Source: Tissierellia bacterium (GTDB lineage Bacteria; Bacillota; Clostridia; Tissierellales; Sedimentibacteraceae). From it: DNA of 64,000 nucleotides. The notes under the pieces were generated by a model. The model did not search any database, was not told the origin of the DNA, and saw nothing but the letters and a program-made list of their open reading frames with translations. How positions within the stretch are numbered: position 1 is the first letter of the stretch; each line of letters begins with the position of its first letter. The position numbers and the translations under genes are program-made. Shown one piece after another: positions 1 to 8,233 of this stretch. Location of the stretch: NCBI GenBank assembly GCA_028709465.1, contig JAQVWY010000002.1, positions 1-64,000 of the forward strand. The letters are read 5' to 3'.

Positions 1-51
1 ATTAATAATTTTATCATAAAATTGCATTGCAATTAATATGTAATTAGAGTT

Positions 52-107
52 AAAAAAAGACTTTTAGCATATCTTTTATCATTTAATAAAAAATATACTA
101 AAAGTCT
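52..107 (-). terminator. Riboswitch-controlled intrinsic terminator
   Basis: On the minus strand the arms AGACTTTTAG (complement of 98-107) and CTAAAAGTCT (complement of 58-67) form a 10-bp stem followed by a run of seven U (A-run 52-58 on the plus strand). The 5' arm is also the 3' strand of the riboswitch P1 helix, so P1 and the terminator exclude each other. That is the layout of a transcriptional ON switch for a gene lying to the left of the window. Confidence 0.8.
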
Positions 108-186
108 CGTTACCTTAAGCAGAATATTAGCCAGAATTATATAATTCATGTATGTTGACTAATATTTTAAAACTACTCCCTTTTAG
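98..186 (-). ncRNA. yybP-ykoY family Mn2+ riboswitch
   Basis: Read on the minus strand, the element starts CUAAAAGGGAGUAG and carries the conserved GUCAACAUAC block followed by CUGGCUAAUAUU. It ends AACGAGACUUUUAG. The outer P1 helix is CUAAAAG/CUUUUAG, and an inner helix AAUAUUAG/CUAAUAUU closes the second domain. These blocks match what I know of the yybP-ykoY Mn2+ aptamer: GGGGAGUAG, GUCAACAU, and a GAGACC-like 3' end. Such aptamers control Mn2+ exporters (MntP, P-type ATPases, TerC or UPF0016 proteins), but the controlled gene is outside the window. An Infernal search with RF00080 would be decisive. Confidence 0.82.
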
Positions 187-206
187 TTCGTATTCGATTA
201 AAATTA

Positions 207-236
207 ATTATATCATAAGATAAATTATTTTGTAAA
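207..236 (-). promoter_or_regulatory. Probable sigma-A promoter for the Mn riboswitch transcript
   Basis: On the minus strand TTTACA (complement of 231-236) is followed after 18 bp by an extended -10, TGATATAAT (TATAAT is the complement of 207-212). The distance to the aptamer start near 186 is right for a riboswitch leader. Confidence 0.55.
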
Positions 237-368
237 GTAATATTTTTAAAAGAAATATTTATGGCAAATTATTTAAAGCGAAATATGATGGACTCCAAAT
301 AAATTATGTTCTTTTTTAATAAATATTGAATAGTATTTATTAAGATTGCATTATTTTGGAGGTCTATT

Positions 369-719
369 ATGAAATTTGGGTCATTAATAAAATATTCACT
401 ATATTTACTTATTATGATATTATTAATTTTTTTAATACTGACAATATATATTTACTTTTTTTCAAGTAGTGCAAAAATAGAAATAGCATATAATTTTATT
501 ATACCAGTGTGTTTATTTGTAGCATCGTTATTATATGCTAGAAGCACAAAAGAAAAAGGTTTAATTATGGGCATAGAAATGTGGATTGTATATTTTGTAA
601 TTGTATTATTATTAAAGATGGTATTAAAAATCCCTACAGAAATAAGCATAATTAAGCATTTATTATACCTGCCCATTTCAATATTTGGCGGAATAATTGG
701 TGTCAATGCAAAAAAATAA
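369..719 (+). CDS. Small membrane protein, TIGR04086-like
   Basis: A 116-residue very hydrophobic protein with about four membrane segments (roughly 8-31, 40-57, 65-87 and 95-113) and a short basic C-terminus ending GVNAKK. A GGAGG at 359-363 precedes the ATG. The pattern SLLYARSTKEKGLIMG and the GGIIGVN ending resemble the clostridial TIGR04086 family, which I recall as commonly encoded beside the SCIFF precursor, as here. No function is established for that family. The next gene is the SCIFF peptide about 70 bp downstream, with its own promoter-like sequence between. The family assignment is from memory of the profile and was not searched. Confidence 0.7.
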   Translation: MKFGSLIKYSLYLLIMILLIFLILTIYIYFFSSSAKIEIAYNFIIPVCLFVASLLYARSTKEKGLIMGIEMWIVYFVIVLLLKMVLKIPTEISIIKHLLYLPISIFGGIIGVNAKK

Positions 720-728
720 AAAAAGTAC

Positions 729-757
729 TTTAAAACATAATACAAAAATGCTATAAT
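729..757 (+). promoter_or_regulatory. Possible promoter of the SCIFF cassette
   Basis: A perfect TATAAT lies at 752-757, with a weak -35 TTTAAA at 729-734 and a 17-bp spacer. It sits just upstream of the scfA ribosome binding site (AGGAGG, 775-780). Confidence 0.45.
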
Positions 758-786
758 CTATAGAGTTTACAAATAGGAGGTATATT

Positions 787-927
787 ATGATACATATTAA
801 AACATTGAATAACAAAAAACTTACAGATAATATAAGCGTTAAAGGTTGCGGAGAATGCCAAACATCTTGTCAATCTGCTTGCAAAACTTCTTGTACAGTT
901 GGCAATCAAAAATGTGAAAACCAATAA
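787..927 (+). CDS. scfA: SCIFF ranthipeptide precursor (six cysteines in forty-five)
   Basis: A 46-residue peptide with six cysteines at positions 21, 24, 28, 32, 36 and 43, the defining layout of the SCIFF family. The N-terminal leader (MIHIKTLNNKKLTDN) is Cys-free, while the core is Cys/Ser/Thr/Gln-rich. A strong AGGAGG at 775-780 sets the ATG. The partner radical SAM maturase follows directly. SCIFF peptides are known to receive thioether crosslinks from their maturase. In a studied thermophilic homologue the link joins Cys32 to Thr37, and both residues are present here at the same numbers. The mature product's role is unsettled; regulatory or signalling roles have been proposed. The gene is short enough to be missed by length-filtered gene callers. 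Confidence 0.93.
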   Translation: MIHIKTLNNKKLTDNISVKGCGECQTSCQSACKTSCTVGNQKCENQ

Positions 928-935
928 ATCGTACG

Positions 936-964
936 TAGTGGCAAAGTTGCCACTAATTTTTTTT
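936..964 (+). terminator. Intercistronic terminator between scfA and scfB
   Basis: The stem TAGTGGCA (936-943)/TGCCACTA (948-955) with a 4-nt AAGT loop is followed by a T-run at 957-964. It lies entirely between the peptide stop codon and the maturase RBS. Partial read-through would yield much precursor mRNA and little maturase mRNA, as in other RiPP operons. Confidence 0.85.
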
Positions 965-978
965 ACAGGAGGAAATAA

Positions 979-2313
979 ATGATACATGTTTTTAATATAA
1001 ATGATTTTTATTGTGCATTAGATACTAACAGTGGGTTAGTACATGTAATAGATGAAATTGTTTATGATTTACTAAAAGATGATAGTTTTAAGTCAGAAAG
1101 CAAAGTTAAGATTATATCACATAAATATGGACAAGATATAACAAAAGAAGCAATACAGGAAATTAACTCTTTAATAAATAATAATATGCTTTATACAGAA
1201 GATTTAGATGTAGAAAATAAAATTAAGCCTGCAGTAAAGGCAATGTGTTTAAATATGGCTCATGACTGCAATTTAAAATGTGAATACTGTTTTGCATCTC
1301 AAGGTAATTTCAAAGGTAAAAGAAGCTTGATGAGTTATGAAGTAGGGAAAAAAGCCTTCGACTATTTAGTTAAAAGTTCAGGAAAAAGGGTAAATTTAGA
1401 GGTTGATTTTTTTGGTGGAGAGCCATTGATGAATTTTGATACAATAAAGAATTTAGTGGAATATGGTAGATCATTAGAAGAAAAACATAATAAAAAGTTT
1501 AGATTTACTATTACTACTAACGGAGTATTGTTGGATGATGATAAAATAGATTATATTAATGAAAACATGAGCAATGTTGTATTAAGCATAGATGGAAGAA
1601 AAGATGTTAATGATAGAATGAGAAAAACTGTTAATGATAAAGGAAGCTATGATACAATAATAAATAATTTTAAAAAATTCGTTTCTAAAAGAGGAGATAA
1701 GGATTATTTTGCAAGAGGAACTTATACTTCATATAATCTGGATTTTGCAGAAGATGTAAAGCATTTAAATGAAATCGGTTTTGATATAATATCAGTTGAA
1801 CCAGTTGTAGCAAAACCAGAAGAAAAATATGCTTTAAAAGATGAACATATAGAAATTTTAAAAAAAGAATATGAGAAACTAGCAAAATATTATATAGATT
1901 CATATCCAGATAAAAATAAAAGGTTTCAATTTTATCATTTTAACATTGAACTTGATGGAGGTCCTTGTATTTATAAACGTTCAATAGGTTGTGGAGCAGG
2001 TACAGAATACGTAGCGGTAACTCCAGAGGGCGATTTTTATCCATGTCACCAGTTTGTTGGAGAGAAAGAATTTATAATTGGAAATGTAGATGAAGGAATC
2101 ACTAATGAAGAAGTAGTAAGTAAGTTTAGAAATGTATCAGTAAATGAGAAACCTACATGCAGACAATGTTGGGCTAAGTATTATTGCAGCGGTGGATGTC
2201 ATGCTAATGCATATAATTTTAATAAAGATTTCAAAGTACCATATAAAGTTGGCTGTGAGCTGGAAAAGAAAAGAATAGAATGTAGTATAATGATAAAAGC
2301 TAAACTTCAATAG
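979..2313 (+). CDS. scfB: SCIFF peptide radical SAM/SPASM maturase
   Basis: A 444-residue radical SAM enzyme that installs Cys-to-Thr thioether crosslinks in the SCIFF peptide encoded just upstream. The N-terminal ~85 residues form the peptide-recognition (RRE-like) region. The SAM-cluster motif CxxxCxxC is at C97, C101 and C104 (CNLKCEYC), with GGEP following at about 146-149. The C-terminal SPASM domain holds the auxiliary cluster ligands: GGPC, GCGAG, YPCHQF, CRQCWAKYYCSGGC and GC near 428. RBS AGGAGG lies at 967-972. Length and Cys layout match the characterised CteB/Tte1186-type maturases. In many clostridia secD and secF follow this gene; here a LapA-like gene and recJ follow instead. 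Confidence 0.94.
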   Translation: MIHVFNINDFYCALDTNSGLVHVIDEIVYDLLKDDSFKSESKVKIISHKYGQDITKEAIQEINSLINNNMLYTEDLDVENKIKPAVKAMCLNMAHDCNLKCEYCFASQGNFKGKRSLMSYEVGKKAFDYLVKSSGKRVNLEVDFFGGEPLMNFDTIKNLVEYGRSLEEKHNKKFRFTITTNGVLLDDDKIDYINENMSNVVLSIDGRKDVNDRMRKTVNDKGSYDTIINNFKKFVSKRGDKDYFARGTYTSYNLDFAEDVKHLNEIGFDIISVEPVVAKPEEKYALKDEHIEILKKEYEKLAKYYIDSYPDKNKRFQFYHFNIELDGGPCIYKRSIGCGAGTEYVAVTPEGDFYPCHQFVGEKEFIIGNVDEGITNEEVVSKFRNVSVNEKPTCRQCWAKYYCSGGCHANAYNFNKDFKVPYKVGCELEKKRIECSIMIKAKLQ

Positions 2314-2425
2314 GGTAAAATTAAATAAATTTAGGTTTATTACTAAAAAAATGTGGTAAATATGTACCAATATATAGTATAATGTACTTAATATTAATTA
2401 TTCACCTTAGAAAGGAGTGTAAATT

Positions 2426-2908
2426 ATGCAACTTGGTTTTATTTTTGTATTAATTGTTTCAATATTTATTGCTATTTTTGCAATTCAAAATGGCGGTTTA
2501 GTAACGGTAGATTTATTCTTAGCAAGTTATCAAACACCTCTTGCTGTAGTGATTATGGTGTGTATAATATTAGGTGCTATAATAATTCTTGCTTTAGGTT
2601 CATTTAGACAATTTAAAAAAATTTCTGAAACTAAAGAGCTGAAAAACAAGATTAAAGTTTTTGATAGCGAAAAAGCTCAATTAGAAACAACTATAAAGTC
2701 CTTAGAGGCTGAAATCCAAAATCTTAAAGAAAATAATATTTCACTTACAAATCAAATTTCAGATCTTCAAAGTAAAAATGGAGAAATAGAAAGCATTAAT
2801 GCTAAATTAAATGAAGAAATTAAAGCAAGTATCACAACTAATGAAACGGAATTAGCAGAAGGAGCTGGGTTGAATGTAAATAATGAAGAATTCGAAACTC
2901 AAAATTAA
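2426..2908 (+). CDS. LapA-domain membrane protein with coiled-coil tail
   Basis: A 160-residue protein with two N-terminal membrane segments (about 3-21 and 38-60) separated by the typical LapA motif FAIQNGGLVTVDLFL. A long cytoplasmic region (about 70-145) rich in K, E, L, N and S follows, with heptad-like spacing that suggests a coiled coil. RBS AAAGGAG is at 2411-2417. The domain was named after a Gram-negative LPS-assembly factor; nothing here suggests LPS, so only membrane anchoring and protein-protein contact are reasonable. The 3' end overlaps recJ by 26 bp, implying translational coupling. Confidence 0.75.
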   Translation: MQLGFIFVLIVSIFIAIFAIQNGGLVTVDLFLASYQTPLAVVIMVCIILGAIIILALGSFRQFKKISETKELKNKIKVFDSEKAQLETTIKSLEAEIQNLKENNISLTNQISDLQSKNGEIESINAKLNEEIKASITTNETELAEGAGLNVNNEEFETQN

Positions 2909-4805
2909 TGATTTTGATATTAATAAAATAGAAAAAATAGTTAAAGAATTTAACTTAACAAATATATCTGCTAAAATTTTATTAAACAGGAAGCTAGAAA
3001 ACCATGATGATATTTATGAATTCTTATATCCTGATTTTAAAAATTTTGAAAATGCCGCAATTTATAAAGATCTTGATAAGGGTTGCAAAAGAATATTACA
3101 TGCATTAAAAATAAAAGAAAAAATATTGATTTATGGTGATTATGATGTTGATGGAGTAACGTCAATTAGCCAATTTATGATATATCTTAAAAAAGCTGGA
3201 GCAAATGTTCTGTATTATGTGCCTGATAGAGAGAGTGAAGGCTATGGAATAAGTGATTTTTTTCTGGAAAAAATCAAGAAAAATGAAATTGATTTTGACT
3301 TATTAGTAACTGTTGATTGTGGTATAGCAGAAATAGAAAAGGTTAATGAAATTAACAATCTTAACAAACAAGTTATTATATTAGATCACCATCAGTGTGG
3401 AGAAATAATACCAGCTGCTTATGCCGTAATAAATCCTAAACAAAAAGATTGTCCTTCTAAAAATAAGCAATTATGTGCAGCAGGACTTTCTTTTAAATTT
3501 TTGAGACATTTAAATAGTTATTTGAAAATAAAAAATATTGAAGAAAAATTATTGGAATTATCATGTCTTGGAACTATAGCGGATATAGTTAATCTAATAG
3601 GAGATAATAGAATAATTACTTATTATGGCTTGCAATATATCAATAAAACTAAAATAATTGGTTTAAAGAAGCTTATAGAAAAATCAGGAATTACCGATAA
3701 TACTATAGAATCTTTTCATATTGGTTATATATTAGCACCAAGAATAAATGCTGCTGGCAGAATGAGTTCTGCTGACAAGGCTGTAAAACTTATGTTGACA
3801 GAAGATGAATATGAAGCAGAAATTTTGGCGGAAGAACTAGAAAATTTAAATACAAAAAGAAAAGAGGCAGAGCAATTCATATTTGATGAAGCCGTAAATA
3901 AAATTGAAACGGATGGCCTATATAAAAGGAACATAATTGTAGTTCATGGGACTAATTGGCATGAAGGTGTTCTTGGAATTGTTTCATCTAAAATAACTGA
4001 AAAATATGATTTGCCTTCAATAGTAATATCTGTTAAAGATGGAATAGGAAAAGGCTCTGCAAGAAGTTTGTCATATTTAGATATATATTCAGCTTTGCAA
4101 AATACAGAAAAGTATCTCATTAAATATGGCGGGCATATGCTTGCGGCAGGTCTTTCATTAAAAGAGGAATATATAAATGAATTTTCAAATGAATTAAATA
4201 AGTTTATTGAAAAAGAAACCAGTAAGGAAGAGCGTTTTAGAGAAATTGAAGTTGATTCATATATAGAATTAAAAGATATTAATTATAGATTGTATGATGA
4301 AATTTCTAGTTTTGAACCCTTTGGTCATGGAAATCATAAACCAACATTTGCTCTAAAAAATGTAACAATAAAAGACTTGAGGAGAGTAGGTATAAATGGA
4401 AATCATTTAAATTTTAAATTATCTCACAAAGAAAAAGAAATACCTGTAATTGGATTCGGAAAAATTAGTATGTTAGAAAATATTTTATCTAAACCATTCT
4501 CATATATAGTCTCTATTAACAATAATGAATACAAAGGGAATCAAAATCTGCAGCTTGTTTTATTAGATATCGAAGAAATGGATAATTTTGATTGTATAAT
4601 AGATGATAGCAAAATAAAAATTTTAAATTCTATTATAAATAAATCAAAGTCTAAAATAATTAAAGCAGATATTTTTAAACTTGTGGAAAAATTAAATAAG
4701 TTATATAATACTAAAATAACAGCAGAAGATATAATATGTATATTAAAAAAGGACAATAGCATTCAATATATTTTAAAAAATGAAATTCTCTATGTGAAAA
4801 AATAA
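2883..4805 (+). CDS. recJ: Single-stranded-DNA-specific 5'-3' exonuclease RecJ
   Basis: A 640-residue DHH/DHHA1 nuclease that degrades single-stranded DNA 5' to 3' in recombinational and mismatch repair. The DHH domain shows DYDVDG at 86-91, VDCG at 144-147 and DHH at 168-170, all Mn2+/Mg2+ ligands. GRMSSA follows at about 292. The DHHA1 motif GGHMLAAG is at 416-423, and an OB-fold region follows. It is shorter at the C-terminus than the Bacillus protein (near 780 residues) but longer than the E. coli form, so the extra tail is reduced, not missing. It starts within the end of the LapA-like gene and is followed 30 bp later by apt. The order recJ-apt-relA is standard in Bacillota. Confidence 0.95.
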   Translation: MKNSKLKINDFDINKIEKIVKEFNLTNISAKILLNRKLENHDDIYEFLYPDFKNFENAAIYKDLDKGCKRILHALKIKEKILIYGDYDVDGVTSISQFMIYLKKAGANVLYYVPDRESEGYGISDFFLEKIKKNEIDFDLLVTVDCGIAEIEKVNEINNLNKQVIILDHHQCGEIIPAAYAVINPKQKDCPSKNKQLCAAGLSFKFLRHLNSYLKIKNIEEKLLELSCLGTIADIVNLIGDNRIITYYGLQYINKTKIIGLKKLIEKSGITDNTIESFHIGYILAPRINAAGRMSSADKAVKLMLTEDEYEAEILAEELENLNTKRKEAEQFIFDEAVNKIETDGLYKRNIIVVHGTNWHEGVLGIVSSKITEKYDLPSIVISVKDGIGKGSARSLSYLDIYSALQNTEKYLIKYGGHMLAAGLSLKEEYINEFSNELNKFIEKETSKEERFREIEVDSYIELKDINYRLYDEISSFEPFGHGNHKPTFALKNVTIKDLRRVGINGNHLNFKLSHKEKEIPVIGFGKISMLENILSKPFSYIVSINNNEYKGNQNLQLVLLDIEEMDNFDCIIDDSKIKILNSIINKSKSKIIKADIFKLVEKLNKLYNTKITAEDIICILKKDNSIQYILKNEILYVKK

Positions 4806-4835
4806 AAGTAAGATAATATGTTATTTGGAGGAAAT

Positions 4836-5348
4836 ATGAACTTAAAAGAAAAAATTCGTGTTATAGATGATTTTCCATCAAAAGGAATTAGCTTTAAGGA
4901 TATAACAACACTATTAAAGGATGCAAAAGCATTAAACGAGTGCATTAAACAAATGGCTGAGAAATTTAAGGATTTAGAAGTTGATCTAGTAGTAGGACCT
5001 GAATCTAGAGGATTTATTTTTGCAACTCCTCTTGCTTATTTACTTGGAACTGGCTTTGTACCTGTAAGAAAACCTGGGAAATTGCCAGCTGAAACAGTTA
5101 AATATGAATATGAGTTAGAATATGGCTCTGATTCTTTAGAAATCCATAAAGATGCTATAAAACCTAATCAAAAAGTGCTGATTATAGATGATTTGTTAGC
5201 TACAGGAGGTACCATGATTGCAGCCGCTAAACTTGTTGAAGAGTTGGGGGGAGATGTAGTTGGACTTGGGTTTTTAATAGAACTTGAAGATTTGAAGGGC
5301 AGAGAAAAGCTTAATAATTACAGAGTTGAATCGTTAATAAAATATTAA
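4836..5348 (+). CDS. apt: Adenine phosphoribosyltransferase
   Basis: A 170-residue type I phosphoribosyltransferase converting adenine plus PRPP to AMP for purine salvage. The PRPP-binding signature [13 protein letters not shown] is at 114-126, and the adenine-side motif VVGPESRGF is at about 52-60. An upstream in-frame ATG at 4818 lies before the Shine-Dalgarno TGGAGG (4826-4831), so the ATG at 4836 with 4-nt spacing is chosen. It lies between recJ and relA, a conserved order that groups purine salvage with (p)ppGpp metabolism. Confidence 0.95.
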   Translation: MNLKEKIRVIDDFPSKGISFKDITTLLKDAKALNECIKQMAEKFKDLEVDLVVGPESRGFIFATPLAYLLGTGFVPVRKPGKLPAETVKYEYELEYGSDSLEIHKDAIKPNQKVLIIDDLLATGGTMIAAAKLVEELGGDVVGLGFLIELEDLKGREKLNNYRVESLIKY

Positions 5349-5420
5349 TTTGATCCGATTGATTATTAATTTTGTGGGTATAATTATATAAATTTACATA
5401 ATAGAAGAATGGTGATAACA

Positions 5421-7595
5421 ATGCTGGAAGATATTGTAAGACAAATTAAATCATATAATCCGAATGCAGATACTTTAATTGTTGAAAAAGCATATAAAAT
5501 GGCAGAAGCGGCACATGAAGATGCGGAAACTAGATATTCAGGTGAGAAATATTTTACTCATCCTTATAATGTTGCTTTAATTTTGGTTGATTTGCATGTG
5601 GATATGGCTACTATTGCAGCAGGGTTACTCCATGATGTTGTAGAAGATACTGGGATAACATATGATGATATTAAAAGAGAATTCGGTGAAGAAATTGCTA
5701 ACATGGTAGATGGGGTTACTAAATTAAGTAAAGTAAAATATAGAAATAAAGAGGAAAGACAGGCAGAATCACTTAGAAAAATGATAATTGCCATGTCAAA
5801 AGATATCAGGGTTGTTATTATAAAATTAGCTGACAGATTGCATAATATTAGAACTCTAGAATATATGCGTCCAGATAAGCAAATAGAGAAAGCAACAGAA
5901 ACTATTGAAATATATGCCCCTATAGCAAATAGACTTGGTATTGCTTCAATTAAATGGGAACTTGAAGATTTAAGCTTAAAATACATTGACCCAGAAGGAT
6001 ATGAAGATTTACGCCAAAAAGTTACTGAAAAAAATGAGAAAAGAAAATCTTACATTAGTAACATTATTTCAATCATGTCGGAAAAATTAAATGAAGCAGG
6101 AATTAAGGGAGATATTAAGGGAAGACCAAAAAGCATATACAGTATTTACAAAAAAATGTATTTTAAAAATAGAACATTTGAACAAATTTACGATCTAGTT
6201 GCTATTAGAATAATTGTAGATAATATAAAAGATTGTTACGGTACATTAGGTATTGTTCATACTCTTTGGAAGCCAATTCCAGGTAGATTTAAGGATTATA
6301 TTGCTATGCCTAAACCAAATATGTATCAATCTCTGCATACTACAGTAATTGGTCCTGATGGCGAGCCATTTGAAATTCAAATAAGAACATTAGAAATGCA
6401 TAGAACTGCTGAGTATGGTATTGCGGCTCACTGGAAGTATAAAGAAGGAGTAGATGATGATGCTAATTTTGATCAAAAACTAAATTGGCTTAGACAAATG
6501 CTTGAGTGGCAGCAAGAAACAAAGGATCCTCAGGAGTTTATGGAATCTTTAAAAATAGATTTATATACTGATGAAGTTTTCGTATTTACGCCTAATGGAG
6601 AGGTAATTAATTTGCCCCAAGGTTCAACGCCTATTGATTTTGCATACAGGGTTCACAGTGCTATTGGTAATAAATGTGTTGGTGCTAAAGTTAATGGACG
6701 TATAGTTCCATTGGATACAAAGCTTAAAACTGGTAATCAAGTTGAAATTCTTACCTCTCAATCAAGTACTGGACCAAGCAGAGATTGGCTAAAAATAGTG
6801 GCTAGCAGTCAAGCAAAAGCAAAAATAAGAAAATTTTTCAAGGACAAAGATAAGGATTTTAATGTTGAAAAAGGAAAAGAACTTGTTGAGAGAGAAATAA
6901 AGAAGCAAAGCCTTGTATTAGGAGATTTATTAAAAGAAGATTGGTTAAAATTAGTTGCTGAAAAGTATAATATGTATACTCCAAGCAATTTATATGCTGC
7001 TGTTGGAAATGGTGGCATAACTGAAAATCAAGTAGTCAATAGATTAAAGCAAATTTATTTGGAGAAAAATAAAAATAAAATAGAACTTGAAAAAGTTAAT
7101 AATCTCCAAATTGAGGAGAAACCTTTATTAAGTACGGAAAAGCATGCTTCTGGCGTTGTTATAAAGGGAATCGATAATGTTAAAATAAGATTGTCAAAAT
7201 GTTGTAATCCTGTTCCAGGTGATGCAATTGTAGGTTTTATTACCAGAGGAAGAGGAGTATCAATACACAGGGCTGATTGTACCAATATTCATGATTTAAG
7301 CGATACAAATGATGAAAGATTTATTGAGGTTGAATGGGATGAAGGTAAGCAAATTACATTTGTTTCTGAACTTCAAATTAGGGCACTTGACAGACCTAAA
7401 CTATTGCAGGATATAACTGCTCTTTATTCAGAAGCAAAGTTAAATGCTATATCACTTAACTTAAGAATTAATAAAGAAAAAATAGCTATTATTGAAATTG
7501 CATTTGAAATAAATGAAACTAAACAGCTAGAAGAATTAATTAAAAAATTTAATAAGCTTGACGGAGTTATTGAGGTGTTTAGGAATAAGAAATAG
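5421..7595 (+). CDS. relA: Bifunctional (p)ppGpp synthetase/hydrolase RelA/SpoT
   Basis: A 724-residue long RSH stringent-response enzyme. It has an HD hydrolase domain with HDVVED at 71-76 and a synthetase domain near 230-345. The synthetase motif is RFKD at 289-292; RxKD is the type found in bifunctional enzymes, not the acidic ExDD type of RelA-only proteins. A TGS domain (about 386-446), a zinc-finger region with SKCCNPVPGD near 592-601 and a C-terminal ACT domain follow. An ATG at 5409 precedes the RBS-like GGTGAT (5411-5416), so ATG 5421 (MLEDIVRQIK) is preferred. It both makes and degrades (p)ppGpp on the ribosome under starvation. Confidence 0.96.
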   Translation: MLEDIVRQIKSYNPNADTLIVEKAYKMAEAAHEDAETRYSGEKYFTHPYNVALILVDLHVDMATIAAGLLHDVVEDTGITYDDIKREFGEEIANMVDGVTKLSKVKYRNKEERQAESLRKMIIAMSKDIRVVIIKLADRLHNIRTLEYMRPDKQIEKATETIEIYAPIANRLGIASIKWELEDLSLKYIDPEGYEDLRQKVTEKNEKRKSYISNIISIMSEKLNEAGIKGDIKGRPKSIYSIYKKMYFKNRTFEQIYDLVAIRIIVDNIKDCYGTLGIVHTLWKPIPGRFKDYIAMPKPNMYQSLHTTVIGPDGEPFEIQIRTLEMHRTAEYGIAAHWKYKEGVDDDANFDQKLNWLRQMLEWQQETKDPQEFMESLKIDLYTDEVFVFTPNGEVINLPQGSTPIDFAYRVHSAIGNKCVGAKVNGRIVPLDTKLKTGNQVEILTSQSSTGPSRDWLKIVASSQAKAKIRKFFKDKDKDFNVEKGKELVEREIKKQSLVLGDLLKEDWLKLVAEKYNMYTPSNLYAAVGNGGITENQVVNRLKQIYLEKNKNKIELEKVNNLQIEEKPLLSTEKHASGVVIKGIDNVKIRLSKCCNPVPGDAIVGFITRGRGVSIHRADCTNIHDLSDTNDERFIEVEWDEGKQITFVSELQIRALDRPKLLQDITALYSEAKLNAISLNLRINKEKIAIIEIAFEINETKQLEELIKKFNKLDGVIEVFRNKK

Positions 7596-7640
7596 TTTAA
7601 ATAATGCAGGGAATGCAGAAATGCAGAATTGACATAAAAC

Positions 7641-7702
7641 TGTCATTCTGAACTGCAGGTGAAGAATCTCCATTCTACACAATGAGATCATTCGCTATCG
7701 CC
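7641..7702. repeat. Dispersed palindromic intergenic repeat, copy A
   Basis: The left arm begins TGTCATTCTGAACTGCAGG and runs into GTGAAGAATCT; the right arm is AGATCATTCGCTATCG, a degraded complement. Related copies lie at 14204-14272, 34768-34803, 37834-37903 and, as a fragment, near 27047-27076. All are intergenic. Just upstream (about 7600-7632) are short ATGCAGAA reiterations also seen after iscS near 45515-45536. Confidence 0.7.
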
Positions 7703-7774
7703 TATAATAACAAAAATTACAATGAACTAGATATGTTTTAAATAAACGAAAGGTAGTTAGTAAGTGTAAATTAT

Positions 7775-8224
7775 ATGAGAAGTGTAGTGCAAAGAGTTAA
7801 GCATGCAAGGGTAAAAGTTGATAATCAAATAATTGGTGAAATTAAACATGGTATCATGCTTTTACTTGGCGTGGAAGAAGATGATGATGAAAAAGATTTA
7901 GAATATATGGTGGATAAGGTTGTAAATTTAAGAATATTTGAAGATGAAAATGGAAAAATGAACAAAAGTTTAATAGATGTTAATGGAAGTATATTAGTAG
8001 TTTCTCAATTTACATTGCTTGGAGATGCTAGAAAAGGCAGAAGACCAAGCTTTATTCAAGCAGCTAGACCAGAAAAAGCAATACCTTATTATGAAGATTT
8101 TATAAGCATTTTGAGAGATAAGGGCATTAAAACAGAGGTAGGTGAATTCGGTGCAGATATGGAAGTTCTTATTTGCAACGATGGGCCCGTTACTATTTTG
8201 CTAGACAGTAAAAAGTTATTTTAG
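7775..8224 (+). CDS. dtd: D-aminoacyl-tRNA deacylase
   Basis: A 149-residue enzyme that removes D-amino acids (and glycine from tRNA-Ala) from mischarged tRNAs. The two family signatures are present: SQFTL near 79-83, which supplies the oxyanion-hole region, and the C-terminal cis-proline loop NDGPVT near 136-141. Length equals the usual ~145-150. The N-terminus MRSVVQRV is canonical, which supports this start even though the nearest purine-rich stretch (GAAAGG, 7749-7754) is unusually far away. It follows relA in the same orientation, as in many Bacillota. Confidence 0.95.
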   Translation: MRSVVQRVKHARVKVDNQIIGEIKHGIMLLLGVEEDDDEKDLEYMVDKVVNLRIFEDENGKMNKSLIDVNGSILVVSQFTLLGDARKGRRPSFIQAARPEKAIPYYEDFISILRDKGIKTEVGEFGADMEVLICNDGPVTILLDSKKLF

Positions 8225-8233
8225 GAGGGAAAC

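Noticed and set aside
2426..2908. LapA-like gene considered as evidence for lipopolysaccharide assembly
   Set aside because: The domain is widespread in Gram-positive bacteria and nothing else in the window suggests an outer membrane.
5564..5986. 140-codon open frame on the minus strand opposite relA
   Set aside because: It lies wholly within relA, has no RBS, and its Ser/Ile/Leu-rich composition is that of an antisense shadow.
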